Origin: Bacteroidia bacterium
GTDB taxonomy: Bacteria; Bacteroidota; Bacteroidia; AKYH767-A; OLB10
NCBI GenBank assembly: GCA_016788165.1
Contig: JAEUTH010000011.1
Location: 1 to 55,092, forward strand
Direction: 5' to 3'
DNA: 55,092 bases
Both the position numbers and the translations under genes were made by a program. Below, in pieces: positions 9,226 through 18,633 of the stretch. Numbering within the stretch: the stretch's first letter is position 1; each line of letters begins with the position of its first letter. Under the pieces are notes generated by a model. The model made no database searches. It was not told where the DNA came from and was given only the letters and a program-made list of their open reading frames with translations.

Positions 9226-10125
9226 ATGCCACAAGTACTTCCCAATTTCATCATAGCCGGTGTACATAAAGCCGGAACCACTTCACTTTTTTACTATTTA
9301 GGCGACCATCCTGATGTGTGCGCATCGTTAGATAAAGAAACCAACTTTTTTATTTATACTAAGTACAAAACACCTGTTAACCCCTTAGAAAAATACTACG
9401 AGCAGTTTGAAAAATACAATGGCGAAAAAATAATAATGGAAGCATCGCCCGGCTATTTTTATGGCGGTTATGATACTGCTGCTGAAATAAAAGACAAGAG
9501 CCACAACCCGAAAGTGTTAATCATATTGCGCAACCCTACCGACCGTGTAATATCTTTTTTTAACCGCAAGCGCGAAGTTTTTCAATTGCCCGAAAGTTTA
9601 ACGCTGGAGCAATATTTTGATGATTGTAAAAATTACAGCGAAGCCGACTTGCTACGCGAAGAAAATCACCTTTATACCGGTTTTGAATTTGGCTATTACA
9701 TTAAACATATTGATGCCTGGTATCAGGTATTTGGCGACAATTTAAAAGTGATGTTTTTTGACGACCTGCGCGATTCGAAAAAAGTTGTTTTATCACTTTG
9801 CGATTGGTTAGGCGTTGACCCCGGTTTTTATGCCAACTACAATTTCGAAGTAAAAAACAAATCGGTTAATTATAAAAACCGTTTTATGCATTCGTTAGCG
9901 GTAAGACTGAGCTTTGGTGCTAAACGTTTTTGGCGCAACAACCAACAACTTAAATCATTCTTACGCAGTATTTATTATAAGATTAATGGACAACCCGTAA
10001 GTAAAACCGATCATGATGCCGAAATAAAAAATCGCATCAATGAAATGTATGCACCTTATAACAAACAATTGGCAGCCTATTTAAAAACCAAAGGGTTTAC
10101 TCAGTTTCCGGGTTGGTTAAAGTAA
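9226..10125 (+). CDS. Sulfotransferase domain protein (first of three)
   Basis: A 299-residue PAPS-dependent sulfotransferase of the heparan-sulfate/NDST-like clan. The 5'-phosphosulfate loop is VHKAGTTSLFYYLGDHP near residues 13-29 and the 3'-phosphate site is VLIILRNPTDRVISFFN near 102-118, with the conserved Arg and Ser. It would move sulfate from PAPS to a carbohydrate or lipid acceptor; the acceptor is not known. I chose the ATG at 9226 because the longer frame starts with TTG inside the -7 promoter box and because MPQVLPNFIIAG is the normal family beginning. No signal peptide, so cytoplasmic or membrane-associated. Two further sulfotransferases follow with 42-base and 24-base gaps. Confidence 0.85.
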   Translation: MPQVLPNFIIAGVHKAGTTSLFYYLGDHPDVCASLDKETNFFIYTKYKTPVNPLEKYYEQFEKYNGEKIIMEASPGYFYGGYDTAAEIKDKSHNPKVLIILRNPTDRVISFFNRKREVFQLPESLTLEQYFDDCKNYSEADLLREENHLYTGFEFGYYIKHIDAWYQVFGDNLKVMFFDDLRDSKKVVLSLCDWLGVDPGFYANYNFEVKNKSVNYKNRFMHSLAVRLSFGAKRFWRNNQQLKSFLRSIYYKINGQPVSKTDHDAEIKNRINEMYAPYNKQLAAYLKTKGFTQFPGWLK

Positions 10126-10167
10126 TAAGCAAACTTTTAAAGCGAATTAGTAATAAGATTTAAAGAA

Positions 10168-11157
10168 ATGATAGGTCAGATTAATAAAGAATATATACAA
10201 AAACGACCCACAAAATTTTTCTCGCGTATGGTGTCATACGCACTGTTCGAAGGCAGGCCGGTTACTACGCCCGGGCAATGGATTAATCCATTGGTTTTTA
10301 AAATTTTAAATTTTGCGCAACAACGTAACAGCAACCAAATTAAAGAGCCGGTTTTTATTTTAGGCACAGGCCGCAGCGGTACAACTATTTTGGGTATTGT
10401 TTTAAGCATGCATCAGGATATAGCTTTTTTAAACGAACCTAAAGCATTGTGGCATTCAGTTTTTCCGGACGAGGATTTGATTGGCAGTTACAGCCGCAGT
10501 AATGCATCTTATTACCTAGACCCAGCTTATGCTACACCCGAACGCATACAACGCATCCATAACATCTATGGCTTTTACCTGTACACGGTTATGAGCAAAC
10601 GTGTGGTTGACAAATACCCCGAACTCATTTTCAGGATTGATTTTTTAAAACGCATTTTTCCCGATTTTAAAGCCTTGTTTATATACCGTAATGGTTGGGA
10701 TACCTGCTTATCATCGGCCAACTGGAGCGAGGTAAAAGGCGAACAGGTAAAAGGCGAAACACACGATTGGTGGGGCGTTAATAATCGAAAATGGCATTTG
10801 TTGGTTGATGAGTTGGTGCCGCAAGACGAAGATTTAAAAATGCATTATAACGAGATAAAAGCTTTTACAAATCAGGTTGACATGTCAATTGTTGAGTGGA
10901 TAATCTCCATGAAAAAAGGTTTAGAGGTAATGGCCAAATATCCGCAACATATAATGCCTGTTCGATACGAAGATTTGGTATCGCAACCTGTAAATACCTT
11001 AGACACTATACGCAGTTTTTGCCACCTGCAACCCGATGCCGCACTTAATGCCTATGCATTGCAAACACTAAAACCGGTACCTGCCAAAAAACCCATTGCT
11101 TTAAACCCCATTTTAGAAAAGCCTTTTTTAGCTTTAATGCAACAGCTTAATTACTAA
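10168..11157 (+). CDS. Sulfotransferase domain protein (second of three)
   Basis: A 329-residue sulfotransferase family protein. After about 60 residues of basic N-terminal sequence the phosphosulfate loop reads ILGTGRSGTTILGIVLS, and the 3'-phosphate binding strand reads ALFIYRNGWDTCLSSANW with Arg and Ser in place. It is only distantly similar to its neighbours, so the cluster is not a recent tandem duplication. The acceptor cannot be read from the sequence. Co-directional with short gaps on both sides, hence probably one transcript with 9226-10125 and 11182-12204. Confidence 0.82.
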   Translation: MIGQINKEYIQKRPTKFFSRMVSYALFEGRPVTTPGQWINPLVFKILNFAQQRNSNQIKEPVFILGTGRSGTTILGIVLSMHQDIAFLNEPKALWHSVFPDEDLIGSYSRSNASYYLDPAYATPERIQRIHNIYGFYLYTVMSKRVVDKYPELIFRIDFLKRIFPDFKALFIYRNGWDTCLSSANWSEVKGEQVKGETHDWWGVNNRKWHLLVDELVPQDEDLKMHYNEIKAFTNQVDMSIVEWIISMKKGLEVMAKYPQHIMPVRYEDLVSQPVNTLDTIRSFCHLQPDAALNAYALQTLKPVPAKKPIALNPILEKPFLALMQQLNY

Positions 11158-11181
11158 AAAGATTTTTCCACCGCTACACTT

Positions 11182-12204
11182 ATGAGCAATAACATGATTT
11201 TTGTAATGGGCACCAGCCGAAGCGGCACTACCATGATGGGTCGTATTTTTGGCAAAAATGAAGCTGTTTTTACATTCGAAGAAATTCATTTTTTCGAACG
11301 CATTTGGTCGCCCGGCAGCCCGCAACAACATTATACGCAAACGCAAGCGGTTGAAGTATTTACAAAATTAATAAGTAACCAGCGCGATGGCTACTTGCGC
11401 GAAAAGCACCCTGAAAAATATATAGCCGAAGCCGAAAAAGCTATTGCAAACTATCTGGCTCAATCTACCAACAATGCCTTGTTTGCACCCAATTTGTTTG
11501 CTTATTTTTTGCAATACGAAAGTAAGCTGCATCATAAAAGTATGGGATGCGACCAAACACCACTAAACCTGCTATTTGCATCCGATATCTTTTCTTATTT
11601 CCCTACTGCAAAAGCAATTATAATGGTGCGCGACCCACGCGATGTGCTGCTCTCGCAAAAAGGTAAATGGAAACGCAAATTTTTAGGTGCCGGTAAAAAC
11701 ATTCCCTGGAAAGAAACCATACGCGCATACTTAAACTACCATCCCTATACCATCAGCAAACTTTGGAATAGCAGCAACAACAAAGTTCAAAAACTTGTGA
11801 GTCATCCACAGGTAATGGTTGTAAAATTTGAAGACCTGATTGAAAACCCCGAAACGTTATTAAAAAAAGCCTGTGCCTTTTTAGATATTACTTATAGTGC
11901 TGATATGTTAAGTGTGCCGCAAGTGGGTTCGTCAACCGGTAGCGATAATCCCCAAGCTTTAGGCATCAATAAAAGCAATAAGAATAAGTTTTTGAAAGGA
12001 CTAAACCATGCTGAAATACGAATCTGCGAAAGCGTAACTAAAAATTTGCGCAGCGCTTATGGCTACACCAACTCAGGCGTTAGTCAGAATTATATTTTAT
12101 TAATTTGGTATGTGTTGTCATTTCCGGTAAAACTATTTTTGGCATTCTTATTTAACGTAGGCCGCATTAAAAACTTGCGTCAAAGTATAAAACGCAGGTT
12201 GTAA
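11182..12204 (+). CDS. Sulfotransferase domain protein (third of three)
   Basis: A 340-residue sulfotransferase. The PAPS loop FVMGTSRSGTTMMGRIFG starts at residue ~6, and AIIMVRDPRDVLLSQKG near 148-164 is the 3'-phosphate site. VVKFEDLIENPE near 215-226 is the conserved region after the core found in Sulfotransfer_3-type enzymes. A hydrophobic stretch near residues 305-325 (ILLIWYVLSFPVKLFLAFLF) suggests a C-terminal membrane anchor, absent in the other two. It ends 27 bases before the methyltransferase gene. Confidence 0.83.
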   Translation: MSNNMIFVMGTSRSGTTMMGRIFGKNEAVFTFEEIHFFERIWSPGSPQQHYTQTQAVEVFTKLISNQRDGYLREKHPEKYIAEAEKAIANYLAQSTNNALFAPNLFAYFLQYESKLHHKSMGCDQTPLNLLFASDIFSYFPTAKAIIMVRDPRDVLLSQKGKWKRKFLGAGKNIPWKETIRAYLNYHPYTISKLWNSSNNKVQKLVSHPQVMVVKFEDLIENPETLLKKACAFLDITYSADMLSVPQVGSSTGSDNPQALGINKSNKNKFLKGLNHAEIRICESVTKNLRSAYGYTNSGVSQNYILLIWYVLSFPVKLFLAFLFNVGRIKNLRQSIKRRL

Positions 12205-12231
12205 CCTTTGCCGCTATAACCCGCTTAAACC

Positions 12232-13107
12232 ATGCAACTACTAACGCCCACAAATTTTAGTCAATACCAGTTAATTGACAGTGGTAATTTCGAAAAATTA
12301 GAACGCTGGGGAAGTTACATTACCTGCAGGCCTGAGCCACAAGCTATATGGGACAAAAGACTTAGCAATGCCGAGTGGCAAAAACAAATGCATGTAAAAT
12401 TTGTTTCAAAATCGAGTAGTAGTGGCATTTGGCAAAACGTTAAAAACATGCCGCAACGCTGGCAAATGAGTTATGACATACCACAAGGCCCCACCTTACA
12501 ATTCAAATTGGCGCTTACATCGTTTAAGCATGTGGGTCTTTTCCCGGAACAAGCCGTAAACTGGGATTTCATTTATCATAGCGTTAAACAGTTTAAAACA
12601 CCTGCACCTAAGGTTTTAAATTTATTTGCCTATACCGGTGCATCCAGTTTAGCTGCATGTGCTGCCGGTGCCGATGTAACACATTTAGATAGCATTAAGC
12701 AAGTAGTAACATGGGCGCGTGAAAACATGGAGCTTAGTAATTTAAACAACATCCGTTGGATGGTTGAAGATGCCGTTACCTATGCCAAGCGCGAAGTAAA
12801 AAGAGGTAAAAAATATAATGGTATTATACTGGATCCTCCGGCATTTGGCCACGGCCCCAATGGCGAAAGCTGGAAATTAGAAGACCAGATAAACCAACTG
12901 CTTAAATTAGTTGCACAATTGCTTGATGATAACGAAAGGTTTTTAGTGCTTAATACCTACTCATTGGGTTTATCGTCATTAATTATTAATAACATGATGG
13001 CCGATACTTTTAAAACCAAAAATGCTGTAAACACCGGTGAAATATTTTTACAAAGCAGTACACAACAACAATTGCCATTAGGCGTTTTTGGCCGCTTTTG
13101 CGAGTAA
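12232..13107 (+). CDS. SAM-dependent methyltransferase, RlmI/RlmK-like
   Basis: A 291-residue class I methyltransferase resembling the catalytic half of the 23S rRNA cytosine-5/guanine methyltransferases (PF10672 group). The SAM-binding motif I is VLNLFAYTGASSLAACAAGA near residues 125-144, the acidic strand-2 end is THLDSIKQVV, and the catalytic strand-4 motif is IILDPPAFGHGP near 199-210. There is no PUA domain at the N-terminus, so it is shorter than RlmI. RNA is the probable substrate by family; the exact base is inference. It trails the sulfotransferases closely, but no functional link is evident. Confidence 0.8.
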   Translation: MQLLTPTNFSQYQLIDSGNFEKLERWGSYITCRPEPQAIWDKRLSNAEWQKQMHVKFVSKSSSSGIWQNVKNMPQRWQMSYDIPQGPTLQFKLALTSFKHVGLFPEQAVNWDFIYHSVKQFKTPAPKVLNLFAYTGASSLAACAAGADVTHLDSIKQVVTWARENMELSNLNNIRWMVEDAVTYAKREVKRGKKYNGIILDPPAFGHGPNGESWKLEDQINQLLKLVAQLLDDNERFLVLNTYSLGLSSLIINNMMADTFKTKNAVNTGEIFLQSSTQQQLPLGVFGRFCE

Positions 13108-13174
13108 TTTTTTTTTTACAGATCTGATTGCTTTCAACCTTATAGCAATTATGCTTACCTTTTAAAATTTAAAT

Positions 13175-13182
13175 TATGTTTG
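13175..13182 (+). promoter_or_regulatory. -7 promoter box of the lipocalin-like gene
   Basis: TATGTTTG followed by CGCCC is a full -7 match 26 bases before the start codon. No TTG occurs 17-21 bases upstream, so the -33 half is missing or divergent. Confidence 0.55.
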
Positions 13183-13208
13183 CGCCCTAAAACTCAAACA
13201 TTAAAAAC

Positions 13209-13670
13209 ATGAAAAATTTAATTTCAAGCGCCCTGCTTTTAAGTATGGTAGCCGTAACTTTTACCGGTTGTAAAAAAGACGATGACGAATCGAATACCGA
13301 CAAGCTTACCGACAAAAACTGGAAAATGGTTGCCTTAACCGTTGACCCACCTGTTAATGTTGGCGGTACTTTGATAAGCGATGTATATGCACAAATACCT
13401 GCCTGCTCGCAAGATGATTTATCTATTTTTAAAGACAACAACACCGTTAACTTTGACGAAGGTGCTACCAAATGCGACCCATCCGACCCGCAAACCACCA
13501 ATGGTACCTGGGCATTTAATACAGACGAAACCGTACTTTCAATTACTGAAAGTGGTACCGTTACCAGCTACACAATTAAAGAACTGAGTGGCTCTGATTT
13601 TAAGGCTACTTTTACCGACAACTCGAGCGGTGTGGTTGAAACATACACTGTAACCTTTAAGGCACAGTAG
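13209..13670 (+). CDS. Lipocalin-like domain lipoprotein
   Basis: A 153-residue lipoprotein. Residues 1-19 are a lipobox signal peptide ending FTGC, giving a lipidated Cys at residue 20, followed by an acidic KKDDDE tether. The rest is beta-rich with a KLTDKNWKMVALTVDPP start and a GTWAFNTDETVLSIT strand pair, the pattern of the small 'lipocalin-like' lipoproteins common in Bacteroidota. Ligand and role are unknown. It is monocistronic with its own -7 box and a strong terminator. Confidence 0.8.
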   Translation: MKNLISSALLLSMVAVTFTGCKKDDDESNTDKLTDKNWKMVALTVDPPVNVGGTLISDVYAQIPACSQDDLSIFKDNNTVNFDEGATKCDPSDPQTTNGTWAFNTDETVLSITESGTVTSYTIKELSGSDFKATFTDNSSGVVETYTVTFKAQ

Positions 13671-13693
13671 TTTTAATAACTAGTTAATACAGG

Positions 13694-13732
13694 CAGCCCG
13701 TTGTTACATGTAACAACGGGCTGTTTCTTTTT
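13694..13732 (+). terminator. Terminator of the lipocalin-like gene
   Basis: CAGCCCGTTGTTACA at 13694-13708 and its exact complement at 13709-13723 form a GC-rich hairpin followed by TTTCTTTTT. It lies 24 bases after the stop codon. Confidence 0.88.
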
Positions 13733-13861
13733 ACACATTGACAGTTCCAAAATACAATACAACCCGTTTTTATAAATGATTTCATAAGAATGGTCATTCA
13801 TAAAACGTTAACTTTAAAAGCCGCAACCAATTTTTAAATTGCAGCATTAATAATTAAAAGC

Positions 13862-16800
13862 ATGAACAGCTATAATGAGTTAATTCAAAAACTCGATGCC
13901 TTTATACGTAAGTATTATAAAAACCAACTGTTGCGTGGCGTTATTTATGCCTTTACCGCTTTTTTAGTGTTTGGCATTACCGTTACCACACTTGAATATA
14001 TCGGGCATTTCGACACAACCATGCGCGCCATTTTATTTTACAGTTTCATACTTGTAAATGTTTATTTTTTGGTGCGATATGTTTGTATTCCACTCTTAAA
14101 ATTAAACAAGCTGGGTAGCATAATCAGTCATCAGCAAGCTGCACAAATCATAGGAAAACATTTTACCAACGTTAGCGATAAGCTGCTAAACACCTTACAA
14201 CTGCAACAACAATTACAACAGCAATCGTCAGCTTTATTACATGCCAGTATCGATCAAAAAGTAGCCGAACTAAGACCTGTACCTTTTACGGCTGCTATTG
14301 ATTTAAGTGCCAATAAAAAATACCTGCGCTATGCGGCATTACCTGTGCTAACGCTAATTGTAATATTGTTTGCCGCACCCAGTTTGCTGCGCGATGGTTC
14401 GCAACGATTAATTAAACACAATACTTTTTTCGAAAAACCGGCTCCGTTTACATTTGTTTTAGAAAACAAAAAACTACAAACCACACAGGCTTCCGATTAT
14501 ACATTAAACCTAAAATTAGCCGGACACGAAATTCCGGAGCAGGTGTATATCGAAATAGGCAAAAACACTTTCAGGTTAGATAAACTAAACGTACTTCAGT
14601 TTAGTTACACATTCCGCAACCTGCAAAAGTCAACCACATTCAGGTTTATGGCCGATGGCTTCTACTCGCAAAGCTATGAACTGGTAACCATACCCAATCC
14701 GGTTATATTAAATTTTGATGTACAATTAAACTATCCTGCATATACAGGCAAAACAGATGAAGTTATTAAAAACACAGGCGATTTAATACTACCGCAAGGC
14801 ACGCAAGTAACCTGGCATTTTAATGCAACCCAAGTCGAAACCATTACCCTGGCCTTAAATGATACTACTGTAACTGCACAACGAAAGGGCGAAAACAGGT
14901 TCGAATTTAAGCAGACCTTTAAAAGCAACACGGCATATACAATAATGCCATCTAACAATTACATGCTAAGCAAAGACAGCATGCACTATACAGTAAGTGT
15001 TACACCCGATGCTTATCCAACCATTACCGTACACGAACAACGCGACTCAATACTTACCAAACAAATTTATTTTAAAGGTGATATTAATGACGACTACGGC
15101 TTTAGCCGTTTGGCACTAGCTTATCGCTTTATCGAATCGGGCAACGATAGTATTAAACACAATACAGCTATTAACTATCAAAACATTGTAGTACCCAAGG
15201 GTATGGCATCGCATACTTTTTTTTATTACCTAAATGTTGATGATATTAAAATGGGTATGGGCGATGCTATAGAATACTATTTTGAAGTTTGGGATAATGA
15301 TGGCGTTAATGGAGCGAAAAGCAGCAAAAGCTTTGCACAAATAATAAAAGCACCAACTGCTGCACAATTAGATGCCGAAAAAGAAAATGCCAACAAAGCG
15401 TTGAAGCAAGAAATGAAAGAACAAATAGCCGATGCAAAAAAACTTCAAAAAGAAACAGCCGATGCTTTGAAAAAACTAACAGAGAAAAAAACGCTTGACT
15501 ATGACGATAAAAAGAAACTGGAAAATTTGTTGAAACAACAAAAAGAGTTACAGCAAAAAATGGAATCGCTTAAACAGCAAAACGAAAACAATCAGCAAAA
15601 ACAAAATGAGTTTAACAAAACCGATAACGAACGCATACTCGAAAAACAGCAACAACTGCAGGAGATGTTTGAAAAAACATTAAGCGATGAAATGAAAGAA
15701 AAAATTAAAATGATGGAGCAAATGTTGCAAGAACTGGATAAGGATAAAATGAAACAAATGCTCGATCAAATGAAGTTTGATGCCAAAGACTTAGAAAAAG
15801 AATTAGACAGAAACCTGGCTTTGTTTAAACAGTTAGAACTTGAACAAAAGATGGATGATGCCGTACGCAAACTCAACGACCTGGCAAAAGAACAAGAACA
15901 ATTAGCACAAAAAGCCGAAGACAAAAACAGCAATGCCAACGACATTAATAAACAACAAGATGAGCTGAATAAAAAGTTTGACGACATACAAAAAGAACTG
16001 AAAGATGCCGAACAAAAAAATGCGGAATTAGACAATCCGATGGATTTACCTAAAACCGATGCCGAGCAAAAAGATGTGGAAACACAACAACAAAACGCAC
16101 AACAACAATTAAATAAACAGGATAAAAAAGGTGCTTCCAAATCGCAAAAAAATGCAGCAAAAAAAATGGAAGATATGGCGCAAAAAATAAATCAAGGCAT
16201 GCAGCAACAACAACAGGAGCAAGCCGAAGAAGATATGAATGCCTTACGCATACTTTTAGAAAACCTGATTCATTTCTCCTTCGATCAGGAAAAATTAATG
16301 ACGCAATTAAAAACCATAGATGTAAACAACCCACAGTATTTACAACTATCGCAAAACCAACGAAAACTTAAAGACGATGCCAAAGTATTAGAAGACTCGT
16401 TGTTTGAACTAAGCAAGCGCGTACCACAAATACAAAGCATGGTAAATCAGGAAATTGCATCGATAAACCGCAATGCCGATGCTGCTATTGGTCACATGCA
16501 AGACAGGCAGGTAGCCATAGCCCGCAGCGACCAACAATATGTAATGACATCGGTAAACAACCTGGCACTCATGTTAAGCGAAGCATTGCAACAAATGCAA
16601 CAGCAAATGCAACAACAGCAATCCAATGCATCGTGCAGCAAGCCCGGCAAAGGCAAACCCAGTAAAGGAAAACCATCGGCATCGGCTATGCGCAAAATGC
16701 AGGAAGAACTGAATAAGCAGATGCAAAAAATGAAAGATGGCATGAAACCCGGTGAGGGACAAAAAAAAGCAGGCAATGGCCAAAAACCCGGATCGGGGCA

Positions 16801-17221
16801 AAGCGAGCAATTTGCAAAAATGGCTGCACAGCAAGAAGCATTGCGCCAAATGCTGCAAGACATGGAAAACGCTAAAGACGGCAAAGGCACATCGGGTACA
16901 TTGGGCGAAATGCAAAAGCAAATGGAAGAAACCGAACGCGACCTGGTTAACAAACGCATTACCGAGCAAACATTAAAACGCCAACAAGATATATTAACAC
17001 ACCTGCTCGAAAGCGAACGTGCTGAGCGCGAACGCGAACAAGAAGAAAAAAGACAAAGCAATACCGGCAACAACCTGCCCAACCGAAACCCTTCTTCATT
17101 TCTCGAGTTTCAAAAGCAACTCAATGGCGAAAAAGAATTGTTGCATGTAGTGCCGCCTGCATTAAACACCTTTTATAAAAACTTGGTAAACAGTTACTTT
17201 TTACAAAATAACAGGCCTTAA
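13862..17221 (+). CDS. DUF4175 family large coiled-coil membrane protein
   Basis: A 1119-residue protein of the DUF4175 family. Two adjacent membrane helices lie near residues 24-46 and 54-76 and a third near 160-178. Residues ~190-490 are beta-rich, Ig-like and probably periplasmic. From ~500 to the end the protein is a long, charged, Gln/Lys/Glu-rich coiled coil with poly-Gln and KPGKGKPSKGKPS low-complexity tracts. The family is widespread in Bacteroidota without a tested function; a scaffold or mechanical role in the envelope is inference. The high CAA/CAG content gives several long spurious minus-strand frames here, which are shadows. Confidence 0.8.
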   Translation: MNSYNELIQKLDAFIRKYYKNQLLRGVIYAFTAFLVFGITVTTLEYIGHFDTTMRAILFYSFILVNVYFLVRYVCIPLLKLNKLGSIISHQQAAQIIGKHFTNVSDKLLNTLQLQQQLQQQSSALLHASIDQKVAELRPVPFTAAIDLSANKKYLRYAALPVLTLIVILFAAPSLLRDGSQRLIKHNTFFEKPAPFTFVLENKKLQTTQASDYTLNLKLAGHEIPEQVYIEIGKNTFRLDKLNVLQFSYTFRNLQKSTTFRFMADGFYSQSYELVTIPNPVILNFDVQLNYPAYTGKTDEVIKNTGDLILPQGTQVTWHFNATQVETITLALNDTTVTAQRKGENRFEFKQTFKSNTAYTIMPSNNYMLSKDSMHYTVSVTPDAYPTITVHEQRDSILTKQIYFKGDINDDYGFSRLALAYRFIESGNDSIKHNTAINYQNIVVPKGMASHTFFYYLNVDDIKMGMGDAIEYYFEVWDNDGVNGAKSSKSFAQIIKAPTAAQLDAEKENANKALKQEMKEQIADAKKLQKETADALKKLTEKKTLDYDDKKKLENLLKQQKELQQKMESLKQQNENNQQKQNEFNKTDNERILEKQQQLQEMFEKTLSDEMKEKIKMMEQMLQELDKDKMKQMLDQMKFDAKDLEKELDRNLALFKQLELEQKMDDAVRKLNDLAKEQEQLAQKAEDKNSNANDINKQQDELNKKFDDIQKELKDAEQKNAELDNPMDLPKTDAEQKDVETQQQNAQQQLNKQDKKGASKSQKNAAKKMEDMAQKINQGMQQQQQEQAEEDMNALRILLENLIHFSFDQEKLMTQLKTIDVNNPQYLQLSQNQRKLKDDAKVLEDSLFELSKRVPQIQSMVNQEIASINRNADAAIGHMQDRQVAIARSDQQYVMTSVNNLALMLSEALQQMQQQMQQQQSNASCSKPGKGKPSKGKPSASAMRKMQEELNKQMQKMKDGMKPGEGQKKAGNGQKPGSGQSEQFAKMAAQQEALRQMLQDMENAKDGKGTSGTLGEMQKQMEETERDLVNKRITEQTLKRQQDILTHLLESERAEREREQEEKRQSNTGNNLPNRNPSSFLEFQKQLNGEKELLHVVPPALNTFYKNLVNSYFLQNNRP

Positions 17222-17237
17222 ATTGTAAAGCGCTCCA

Positions 17238-17267
17238 TTGCATGTATAGTAAGTGTTACTAATTTTG
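17238..17267 (+). promoter_or_regulatory. Promoter of the ybeY-sigma operon
   Basis: TTG at 17238-17240, 19 bases, TAATTTTG at 17260-17267 fit the Bacteroidota promoter. The first gene (17323) starts 55 bases later, and the following five genes overlap or are closely spaced. Confidence 0.72.
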
Positions 17268-17322
17268 CACTTACAAATGGTGCACCTGATTTGCAAAAAC
17301 CAAACCCAGTTTATATTGAAGT

Positions 17323-17691
17323 ATGAAAAAATTGCCCAATTCCGTAAAGCTTATTTTGCTTGTGGGCATGGCTGCTTATGCATTATGGCAATATACACAG
17401 CAGCATAATCAACCCGAACCACCACTTCAAAATATAACTTACACCAAACATGCGCGGTGCCGTATGCAATGCCGGCAGATTGACGAAACCGAAGTAGCCG
17501 AAATAATTGCACAAGGCCATATCAACAAACAAAAAAGCAATGCAGCCGACAAACCTTGTCCAACCATTGCATACGAAGGCATATCGCACGATAAGCAACA
17601 TCTGAGAATTGTGGCAGCACAGTGTAGTGATGCTTTAAAAATTGTAACTTGTATTGATTTAAAAACCGATTTTCCGTGTCAATGCAACTAA
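17323..17691 (+). CDS. DUF4258 domain membrane-anchored protein
   Basis: A 122-residue protein with an uncleaved signal anchor (residues 8-24, VKLILLVGMAAYALW) and an extracytoplasmic DUF4258 domain. The family core is visible as YTKHARCRMQCRQIDETEVA near 40-59 and the terminal strand IVTCIDLKTDFPCQC. Two cysteines in the first motif, one near residue 72 and further cysteines at the tail could form disulfides. DUF4258 has an RNase-toxin-like fold in some families, but the membrane anchor argues against a cytoplasmic toxin role here. The stop overlaps the ybeY start, so translation is probably coupled. Confidence 0.72.
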   Translation: MKKLPNSVKLILLVGMAAYALWQYTQQHNQPEPPLQNITYTKHARCRMQCRQIDETEVAEIIAQGHINKQKSNAADKPCPTIAYEGISHDKQHLRIVAAQCSDALKIVTCIDLKTDFPCQCN

Positions 17692-18146
17692 TCACCAAGG
17701 ATATAAACAACATTGCGCTTCATAAAGCCGATGTATCAACGGCATGCAAAAATATAAGGTTTACAAAGCAATGGTTGGCAAATGCGGCAAAAGCCGAAGG
17801 TTATGCCATCGAATCGCTTCAGTACATATTTTGCAGTGATAAATATTTATTGGCTATCAACAAAAAGTTTTTAAACCATCATAATTATACCGACATCATT
17901 ACCTTCGAATACAATGTTGAAAAAAACGTAATTGCCGATATTTACATCAGCATTGACACAGTACGCACCAATGCAAAACGATTCAATGTTACTGTTGCAG
18001 ATGAACTACACCGCGTAATGATACATGGCTTGCTGCATGTAACCGGGTATAACGATAAAACAACGGCATTAAAACAAACCATGACAGCACGCGAAAACCA
18101 CTACTTAAAAAAACGCAGATGGATTATACAAAAGCAAACAAACTGA
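17682..18146 (+). CDS. ybeY: Endoribonuclease YbeY (16S rRNA maturation)
   Basis: YbeY is a zinc-dependent endoribonuclease needed for 16S rRNA 3'-end maturation and 70S ribosome quality control. The 154-residue length is normal. NYTDIITFEYN near residues 70-80 and the metal site HGLLHVTGYND near 113-123 are the family signature; the third ligand position, His in E. coli, is Asp/Asn here, as seen in other Bacteroidota members. A longer frame begins at a GTG at 17676, but the ATG at 17682 gives the standard N-terminus. It overlaps the upstream stop by 10 bases and the next gene by 28 bases. Confidence 0.92.
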   Translation: MQLITKDINNIALHKADVSTACKNIRFTKQWLANAAKAEGYAIESLQYIFCSDKYLLAINKKFLNHHNYTDIITFEYNVEKNVIADIYISIDTVRTNAKRFNVTVADELHRVMIHGLLHVTGYNDKTTALKQTMTARENHYLKKRRWIIQKQTN

Positions 18147-18616
18147 TACAATACAACCTTTGGGCTAACAGCCTTTTGATGCAATGGGTAATAGCGGCCG
18201 GCAACGCAGCAGCCGATACCGAAGTTAAAAGCAGTTTTAATACATTGCGTAATACCATATACCATATATATGACGCACAATATGTTTGGTTTTTACGAGT
18301 GCAAAATCAACCGCTGTTACATTGGCCTCCCAGCAGTAATTTTAATTACACTTTAGCGCAATTCGATATCGTTTTGCAACAACAGTCGAATGATTGGTTG
18401 CAATTCATAGCAACTTTAAAACCTAATGAATTCGAACAAACTATTGTTTACACCAATACTAAAAACCAACCCTTCGAAACTACCATAGCCGATATAATTA
18501 CCCATTGGATAAACCATGGTACTTACCACCGCGGCCAATGTATAACCATGTTGCACCAATTGGGTTTTAATGCCGTTGGTAGCACCGATTATATTACTTT
18601 TTGCCGTCTTAAATAA
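18119..18616 (+). CDS. DinB-like family protein
   Basis: A 165-residue four-helix-bundle protein of the DinB/YfiT group, a family of metal-binding, often thiol-dependent enzymes or stress proteins. The three metal ligands are visible: His in HIYDAQYVWFLRV near residue 50 and the paired His of HGTYHRGQ near 133-140. YNLWANSLLMQWV at the N-terminus is the usual first helix. The start lies 28 bases inside ybeY in another frame. No specific substrate can be assigned. Confidence 0.83.
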   Translation: MDYTKANKLIQYNLWANSLLMQWVIAAGNAAADTEVKSSFNTLRNTIYHIYDAQYVWFLRVQNQPLLHWPPSSNFNYTLAQFDIVLQQQSNDWLQFIATLKPNEFEQTIVYTNTKNQPFETTIADIITHWINHGTYHRGQCITMLHQLGFNAVGSTDYITFCRLK

Positions 18617-18633
18617 AAAGCCAAACAATACCA

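Noticed and set aside
15500..16800. CAA/CAG-rich tract looking like a tandem repeat or CRISPR-like array
   Set aside because: No constant unit or spacing; it is poly-Gln/Lys coding sequence of the DUF4175 protein.
15766..17082. Long minus-strand reading frames (124, 94, 196 and 131 residues) under the DUF4175 gene
   Set aside because: They mirror the Gln/Lys-rich coiled-coil codons and give Cys/Leu/Ser-rich nonsense with no domain; shadows of 13862-17221.
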